DNA of 64,000 bases from Rosa chinensis (taxonomy: Eukaryota > Streptophyta > Magnoliopsida > Rosales > Rosaceae). A model generated the notes under the pieces. The model was not told where the DNA came from and ran no database searches. It saw nothing but the letters and a program-made list of their open reading frames with translations. The stretch is taken from positions 55,785,612-55,849,611 of the forward strand of contig NC_037091.1 in NCBI RefSeq assembly GCF_002994745.2, given 5' to 3'. A program made the position numbers and the translations under genes. Of this stretch, positions 57,143 to 64,000 are shown piece by piece (the first letter of the stretch is position 1; each line of letters opens with the position of its first letter).

Positions 57143-60100
57143 CTACAACTTCTTGGGCACAGCTCTTAGCGGCTGTGCCATTTGTAGGGTAAGGCCAAAC
57201 TTCTCTGCCATGTTCATAGTCTCGGGTACAACTCCATCTTCAAGATTCCAATCAAAGCAGTTAATTAGTGAACCCAGCATCAAGTGTAACATTCTTATTG
57301 CCAATGGAAGTCCGGGACATATTCTTCTCCCACCGCCAAACGGAATAAGCTCGAAGTTTTTTCCCACAACATCAATTTGATTTTCTAATCCCAAGAACCT
57401 CTCCGGCTTAAACAGATTTGGGTTTTCCCAAGTGATGGGGTCTCTACCTATGGCCCAAACATTTATTAGAACTTGAGCACCCTTTGGGATCACATACCCA
57501 CCAATTTCTATATTTGCTTCTGCTTTCCGGGGAAGTAGCAATGGAGCTGTTGGGTGCACCCGAAATGTTTCTTTGATTATTGCTTGTAAGTAAGGGAGTC
57601 GAGCAATGTCTGATTCCTCAACTACTTTCCCCTTTCCAATCACTTGTTGGAGTTCCGCTTGAGCTTTTGAAAGAATTTTTGGGTTGCGTAGTAGCTCGGC
57701 CATTGCCCATTCCAATGTGGCTGAACTTGTGTCCGTGCCAGCAGCAAATAGATCCTATGTATTCCACAATTTAATAAGAGCTTTTTACCAATAACTACAA
57801 AATGACACTACTATTTACCAATAGCAGACTCCAAAATCCATAGCCCATGCGGTCAATAATTGAAACAGGCTGTCAGCCCATTTCATAGAAAAAACACTCA
57901 AATATTAAGATAATTACAAAACATGCCACTGAGACTCACATAACCCATTTCTCCCAAAATCAGATCGGTTCCCAATCGAAACCATCCCAAAATCCAAATC
58001 CTCCCTAAATCGATCTAGGGCTCCGACGAAGGTAAGAGACGAAGCAGCTAGCAGATCGAGGCGGCGAAGCAACCGGCGAAGGGAGGCTGCGAATCCGGCG
58101 AAGGGAGGCTGTGAATCCGGTGAAGCAAGGCTGCGAAGCCGGTGAAGTGAGGCGGCGAAGCAAGGCTGCAAAGCAACCAGCGAATCGAGGCTGTGAAGCA
58201 GGAGAAAGGAGGCTGCGAATCCGGCGAAGCGACCCGTGAAGGGAGGCTGCGAATCAAGCGAAGCAACCGGCGAAGGGAGGCTGCGAATCCGGCGAAGCAA
58301 CCGGCAAAGGGAGGCTGTGAATCCGGCAAAGGGAGGCTACAAAGTAGGCGAAGTGAGGCGGCGAATCCGGCTAAGCAAGGCTGCAAAACAACCAACGAAC
58401 ACGAGGCTGCGAAGCCGGCGAAGGGAGGCTGGGAATCCGGCGAATCCAGGCTGGGAATCCGGATTTGGTTGAGAAATTCTGAGGATCAGTACTTTTAGCC
58501 TCATGTTGTCACAGGTTTTGGCATGGGTAAGCTATAATGACCTTGTGTTGTTTATTTGTTTTGCAATTTTGTGGAGCTGTACTGATCCTAATTTGTTTGT
58601 TATTTCTGCAGGGCTCAGCAACATTTTGTTTGTAGGTCAGTAGCTATAGTATGATTGTTAGTTTTGTATTGAGGGTTAGTAGCTTTAGTTTGTGCTTATG
58701 TTAGTTTCTTATGGTTCTTTGTTCTTGCAAGTTCATGGATTAGTTGCAAATTTTGCTGCTTGTATCTTCTACTTCCTTTCATTTTTTCTTTTCCAATTTT
58801 TATCTTGGAAAGAAATAGAAGAAACTATAGACATTAGGCTCTAAGTTTAGTGACAGTTTTTATGTGTTTGAATGCTATGATTTTTTAAGAGAAAGGATTA
58901 GAGTTGTAATCGCCAAAGCATTTTTGGGCACACTTTGTCATCCCTTATGCTCTGTATTGCCGATTGACTTGTAGGATGGAGCTAATGAAAGCAATACTGA
59001 AGTGAGCAAATGCAACAAGGCCAGGCTAGTATACTACTAGGGATCAGTACACTACTGAGGGTCAGTATACTACTGGGGCTATAATACTGGGGATCAATAT
59101 ACTACTGAGGGTCAGTACTCCAGGAAATCTTGCTGGAGAAACTTCTTCACTATAAGAAGAGGTGAAATTCAATGCAACTTGTACGTGCAAGCAGCAAAGC
59201 CAGAAATAAATGATATATTGTTCAAATTTCATATTGTAATATTTATAAATAGTTTTTGGAATTATCAAATAAATGAGTTGTTTCTAAGAAAAACAAAGAT
59301 GGAATATAGAAATATTATTTATTCACAATGTTACTGACATTCAGCAATGTTAATTCACATTATCAAATTCACAAGGGCAGATTCGTAAATTACTTACCAA
59401 TAGAAATAATTCAAAAAGTGAAGGAGTCTGACCGCATGGGTCATGAACAGTACCGCATGGGCCATGAACAGTACCGCATGAGAATTTAAAAAAACAGGTC
59501 TGCTAATGGTAATTTATAGACTAAAAGTATAGGTATTGGTAATTTGCTAATTTAATAATAATTAGGTAATTAATGAGGCAAATGTGTAACGACAAACCAA
59601 AACAAAAACAACCCCAATTATTATAATAATAATAACGTTGAAGCAAAAGCACATGTCTCAATAACTAAATTGGAATCCAACCATGTTCACTAGTTAATGT
59701 GTCATTGCTTTATTTATTCAAATTTGACATAATTTAGTATTTTTTAAAACTTTTTTTATAAGAAAAATATATACTGGTATTGCGTGACATATTATTTTGT
59801 GAGCAGGTTTAGTGACACTAGTGACATTTTTTTAAGAAATTAAATACCAGGAAACACTAAAGAGTATTAATTAGTGACTAACCAGAAACAAATGTTGTGT
59901 TTCGAGCATGTCTATATCCTCCATTTTCTCTTTACTGATGTTCAAAAGTGTTTCCAACATATCATTAGTTGTGATATAATTGTCCCCTTTTCTTGATTCC
60001 TGCCTTTGATGGATCATTCGATCAAAGATCTCTATCATTTTCTGGTGGTGATAGGTCAAGCGCCGCCTTACGCCTTGGGGGTCAAGCTTCCTAAGCAAAG

Positions 60101-60779
60101 GAAAATAGTCTGCCAAGTTTGGTTTCCCTGTCTCTTCAAGCACACCCCAAACAGTCTCCTTGAACTTTCTAGCTGCCTCACTACTGGGGTCGGCTAAATC
60201 CACAGAGAAGATAGTCTGTGACAACAAATTGAGCGCTGTTGTAAATGCAGCCCTTCCGATATCTACTGCCTCACCAGCCCTCATGCTTTCATTGACATTA
60301 TTGATGAGCTTTTGCACCTTTACACGTCGGTTGGCTTGGTTGGCATCAAGAACTTTGGGGGAAAACAATTTCAAGTTGCATATTTTGCGAAGATTTCTCC
60401 ATCTTGCTGACACAGGAATCCAGGCCATGCTGTACTCGTTGTGTTTGCATGCGTGGGTTGCATCTCGGATGGGTCGGTTGTAGAAGACTTGGTCATGGGT
60501 TCGGAGGATTTCTTTGGCCAGAGTTGGTGAAGAGATGACTACTGTGGTCAATCGGCCGAGTTGCAAACTTATGATGGGGCCATAGCGTTTGGAAAGATTA
60601 GTAAGTGAGAGGTGGGGTTTGTCTCCAAGCTCAAACAAATTCCCAACCAGTGGAAATGGCTTTGGTCCTGGGGGAAGAAGCTTTCTGGGTATAGCTTTGC
60701 TTCTTCTTGCAAAATGGTAGAACACTTGGCTGGTGATCCAGGCAAAACAAAGACCTATTAGACAATTCAAGAAATCCAT
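57143..60779 (-). CDS. Cytochrome P450, CYP76-type, copy B
   Basis: Exon 1 is 60779-59883 and exon 2 is 57754-57143, again 502 residues with all P450 motifs (AAGTDTSS, KETFR, PERF, PFGGGRRICPG). It is close to copy A; visible changes include GVLEETGK for SMFEETGK and HHQKM for HYQKM. Its intron is 2128 bp because a MULE (57777-59548) sits in it; the splice sites themselves are intact. Similarity to copy A upstream of the ATG ends after only about 115 bp (60895), before the TATA-like box of copy A, so its promoter has been replaced. It is probably an ER-bound monooxygenase; substrate unknown. Confidence 0.9.
57777..59548. mobile_element. Mutator-like element in the intron of P450 copy B
   Basis: A 9-bp duplication AATTTAATA flanks it (57768-57776 and 59549-59557). 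The ends are imperfect inverted repeats (AGAGCTTTTTACCAATA against AGCAAATTACCAATACC), and an inverted CCCATGCGGTC lies inside each end. The left half (about 58040-58460) is a minisatellite of GGCGAAGGGAGGCTGCGAATCC-type units; near 59035-59120 GGGTCAGTATACTACTG recurs. No transposase is seen. The frames through the minisatellite are low-complexity and not counted as genes. Confidence 0.82.
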
Positions 60780-60895
60780 AACTCTGCTCTAACTAGGTTG
60801 CGGACTCGAATCGACAGTTGTTACAATTAACAAAGAAGCTTGGGATTGATGAGATCCCCGGCCTGCCTAGGGTGTGAAGTTTTGTAAATTTCAAT

Positions 60896-61174
60896 TAGGG
60901 GCGGATTCAAGGGGGGGGGTCGAGTCTAGGCAGCTGCCTAACCTTGAAACTTAAGATAAGCTATGAAAGTCTCTTTGGTCTTAGGGTTTTGTAGAATTCT
61001 TTTCTGAAGGAGAAGGCAAGAGGGTTGGGGAGGATACCCTGTACATCCTTTCTTTTATTTCTCTCCAATAAAGATGCCGCCTGGGAATGTGAAATCTTTA
61101 ATTAGGGATAAGAGTCATAACTAGATTTAAATACAATTAAATATAAATAACATTAGAAACTATTCACACCCTAT
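60896..61174. other. Foreign DNA in the P450 copy B promoter
   Basis: From TTAGGGGCGGATTC onward the sequence no longer matches the upstream region of copy A. It has a run of nine G (about 60911). The insertion type is not identified. Confidence 0.5.
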
Positions 61175-61645
61175 GACCTCGTTTGGTTCACGGAATTGAG
61201 GGTTTGGGAAATGAAATGTATTCCTTTGCTATGTTTGGTGTGCACAAGAAAGTAACAACTTTCCTTTGAGAAGGGAAAATATGGGGGAAAGTGAATCCTC
61301 TCATCCTCCACAAGATTCATTTTCCCTCCCACTTTCCCAGCATTAAATGTGCATTAATTATATGATAAAAATACATTTATATCCATGTATAAAATTGTTA
61401 TTGACAATTTTATTTGAAAAGTTTATGATTTGTGTTTTAATATATGAGGATATAAATGGAATTTTAGTAAAATTTAGTTTCATTTCCTTACACAAACCAA
61501 ACACTAAAATGGAAACAAACATATGTTTTCCCGTTGCTTTCCCAATATTTCCAAAAAGTGAAAAGGAAAGCTAGTGGGAAATTTGTTTTCCTTTCCCGTG
61601 AGATTTCCTAAGGAATTGATTTCCTTTCCGTGAACCAAACGAGCC
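61175..61645. mobile_element. MITE with CTCGTTTGGTTCACGGAA ends
   Basis: CTCGTTTGGTTCACGGAA near 61178 recurs as its exact reverse complement near 61626-61643. About 470 bp lie between, without coding capacity and with inverted stretches of GGAAA/TTTCC inside. CCCTAT is found on both outer flanks and may be the target duplication. The ends resemble Tourist-like (Harbinger) MITEs, but the flank is not TTA/TAA, so the superfamily is open. Confidence 0.7.
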
Positions 61646-62352
61646 CTATAGGGGTGGAGAAGTGGGTGGTCACCTGTCTAGAAGTAGGTAGTTAGTTTCT
61701 GAAAATACTAAATTGTCTTATTAATTATTTATTTAAGTTTTGACTTTTTTAATCTTTGACAATTAGAAAGATATATAAAGTTATTTAATATTTTAGGGGT
61801 GTAAAAGTAAAAAACTCAGTTATGGTGAGCAAGCCCTCTTCTCTTAAATATAGTATAGATAATACTTGTCAAAGATATAGCATAGCACTCGTGGCATCAT
61901 CATCACTGTTCTATACTAGGTTTAGAGAACTGCGTATTTCTTTAAATATTTTTTGTTTGAACTGTCACGTCCCGAATTTCAAATAAAGAAATTCGAATAC
62001 GAAACGGAATAACTTAACAAGCCCAAGAAAAACACTTAGAAAATTTTTCATTTTAAACTAAGCAACAAAACAAACCGAGCTCACAAATGTCAAAGCCGAC
62101 TCATTCTTTAGAGTCACATATTACATTATAGAGGGTTTACAAATTAAACTGAACAACAATTCAATAAGTAAACATACACACCACTCCCAACTGTCCCAGA
62201 CCAACTTGAGTTGTCTGAGCTAGACTTGATTCTAACGTACATTCCTTCAAAAGAAGAAGAAGAAGAAGAAGAAGAAAAAAAAACACACACACGAGGTGAA
62301 ATGTAAACTACAAAAATACAAATCACAAGCGAATATGTAGGTAATGCTTCTT
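61646..62352. other. Intergenic DNA left of P450 copy C
   Basis: Contains TGTCACGTCCCGAATTTC at about 61973, similar to the start of many plant LTRs, but no partner is seen. From about 62180 it matches the 3' flank of P450 copy A. Confidence 0.45.
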
Positions 62353-64000
62353 CTATGACTTCTTGGGCACACCTCTTAATGGCTGTGCCATTTGTAGGGT
62401 AAGGCCAAACTTCTCTGTCATGTTCATAGTCTTGGGTACAACTCCATCTTCAAGGTTCTAATCAAAACAGTTAATTAGTGAACCCAGCATCAAGTGTAAC
62501 ATTCTTATTGCTAATGGAGGTCCGGGACATATTCTTCTCCCACCACCAAACGGAGTAAGCTCGAAGTTTTTTCCCATAACATCAAATTGATTTTCTAGTC
62601 CCAAGAACCTCTCCGGCTTAAACAGATTTGGGTTTTCCCAAGTGACGGGGTCTCTACCTATGGCCCAAACATTTATTAGAACTTGAGCACCCTTCGGGAT
62701 TACATACCTGCCAATTTCTATGTTTGCTTATGCTTTTCGGGGAAGTAGCAATGGAACTGTTGGGTGCACCCGAAATGTTTCTTTGATTATTGCTTGTAAG
62801 TAAGGGAGTCAAGCAATGTCCGATTCCTCAACTACTTTCCCCTTTCCAATCACTTGCTGGAGTTCCGCTTGAGCTTCTGAAAGAATTTTTGGGTTGCGTA
62901 GTAGCTCGGCCATTGCCCATTTCAATGTGGCTGAACTTGTGTCCGTGTCTTCAGCAAATAAATCCTTCATATTCCATAATTTACCGATAATTATATAAAT
63001 AGTTAGGCAAATGTGTAATGATAAGTGAAAACAAAAACAACCCCAATTATCGTAATAATAATAACGTTGAAGCAAAAGTGCATGCCTCAATAACTAAATT
63101 GTAATCCAACCATGTTCACTAGGTAATGTGTCATTGCTTTATTTATTCAAATTTGACATATTTTAGTTTTTTAAGAACTTTATTTTTAGGAAAAATATAT
63201 ACTGGTATTGCTACTGTGACATATTGTATATTTTGTGAGCAGATTTAGCGACACTAGTGACATTTTTGAAGAAATTAAGTACCAAGAAACACTATGAGTA
63301 TTAATTAGTGTCTAACCAGGAACAAATGTTGTGTTTTGAGCATGTCCATGTCCTCCATTTTCTCTTTACTGATGTTCAAAAGTGTATCCAACATATCATT
63401 GGCTGTGATATAACTGTCCCCTTTTCTTGATTCCAGCCTTTGATGGATCATTCGATCAAAGATCTCTATCATTTTCTAGTAGTGATAGGTCAAGCGCCAC
63501 TTTATGCCTTGGGGGTCAAGTTTCCTAAGCAAAGGAAAATAGTCCGCCAAGTTTGGTTTCCCTGTCTCTTCAAACATACCCCAAACAGTCTCCTTGAACT
63601 CCCTAGCTGTCTCACTACTGGGGTCAGCAATATCCACAGAGAAGATAGTCTGCGATAACAAATTGAGCGCGATTGTAAATGCAGCCCTTTCGATATCTAC
63701 TGCCTCACCAGCCCTCATGCTTTCATTAACATTGTCGATGAGCTTTTGCACCTTTACGCTTCGGTTGGCTTGGTTGGCATCAAGAACTTCGGGGGGAAAT
63801 AATTGCAAGTTGCATATTTTGCGAAGATTTCTCCATCTTGCTGACACAGGAATCCAGGCCATGCTGTACTCGATGTGTTTGCAGGCGTGGATTCCATCTC
63901 GGATGGGTCGGTTGCAGAAGACTTGGTCATGGGTTCGGAGGATTTCTTTGGCCAGAGTTGGTGAAGAGATGACTACTGTGGTTAATCGGCCTAGTTGCAA
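62353..64000 (-). pseudogene. Cytochrome P450, CYP76-type, copy C, decayed and running off the window
   Basis: Exon 2 (62964-62353) has exactly the 612-bp length of the intact copies but three nonsense codons: TGA at 62811-62809 (Arg in the others), TAA at 62730-62728 (Glu) and TAG at 62460-62458 (Trp). Exon 1 (from 63317 to beyond 64000) has TAG at 63478-63476, where copies A and B read Gln. The conserved AAGTDTS is changed to AEDTDTS. Splice-site dinucleotides remain. The intron (62965-63316) is 352 bp, the same as in copy A and without the MULE of copy B. The start codon lies outside the window. Confidence 0.92.

Noticed and set aside
57914..58498. Frames on both strands over the GC-rich minisatellite in the P450 intron
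   Set aside because: Short-period DNA repeats keep several frames open by chance; the products are repetitive (LPSPDSQPPFA-like) and lie inside a MULE.
61973..62010. LTR start at TGTCACGTCCCGAATTTC
   Set aside because: It resembles known plant LTR starts, but there is no matching end, target duplication or second copy in the window, so it is not listed as an element.

Overview
The window is nuclear DNA of a flowering plant, most likely a eudicot. The evidence is AT-rich intergenic DNA, GT-AG introns, plant gene families (trihelix GT-1, SKIP14, a plant cyclic-nucleotide-gated channel, CYP76-type P450s) and a dense load of plant transposons. I could not fix the family or species from sequence alone.

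Region by region. 190-8584 is a PIF/Harbinger transposon (13-bp terminal inverted repeats, TTA target duplication) whose transposase is split by a complete CACTA element (1708-5879). 9409-12861 is an intact SRP72 gene. 13938-21598 is a dead cyclic-nucleotide-gated channel gene: one exon carries two insertions, one of them a solo LTR that itself carries a second CACTA element. 22647-25931 holds further copies of that LTR, one nested in the other. 26156-30839 is a roughly 491-bp higher-order tandem array with a long fold-back at its left edge. 31405-34857 is a second, nearly identical and intact SRP72 gene. 36719-39515 is an F-box gene (SKIP14-like) with an expanded coding minisatellite. 41698-41886 is a tiny conserved plant gene on the minus strand. 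42628-44092 (minus) and 44497-47552 (plus) are a divergent pair: a YqaJ/lambda-exonuclease-fold protein and the trihelix factor GT-1.

48705-64000 is a tandem expansion. Two intact CYP76-type P450 genes (48705-50565 and 57143-60779), a decayed third copy at the right edge, a short P450 fragment and a truncated GT-1 copy come from repeated duplication of a GT-1-tail plus P450 unit. A Helitron, a Pack-MULE carrying a ribosomal-protein-bL25-like fragment, a second MULE in a P450 intron and a MITE have since landed in it.

The genes do not form a pathway. SRP72 serves protein targeting to the ER, SKIP14 serves SCF ubiquitin ligases, GT-1 is a transcription factor, the YqaJ protein is probably an organelle-targeted nuclease, and the P450s probably act in specialised (terpenoid-type) metabolism. 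The main story is structural: repeated duplication and nested transposition, readable from exact target-site duplications at most insertions. No entirely new system was found; the most notable items are the nested insertions, the SRP72 pair with different upstream DNA, the fold-back array and the gene-capturing MULE.
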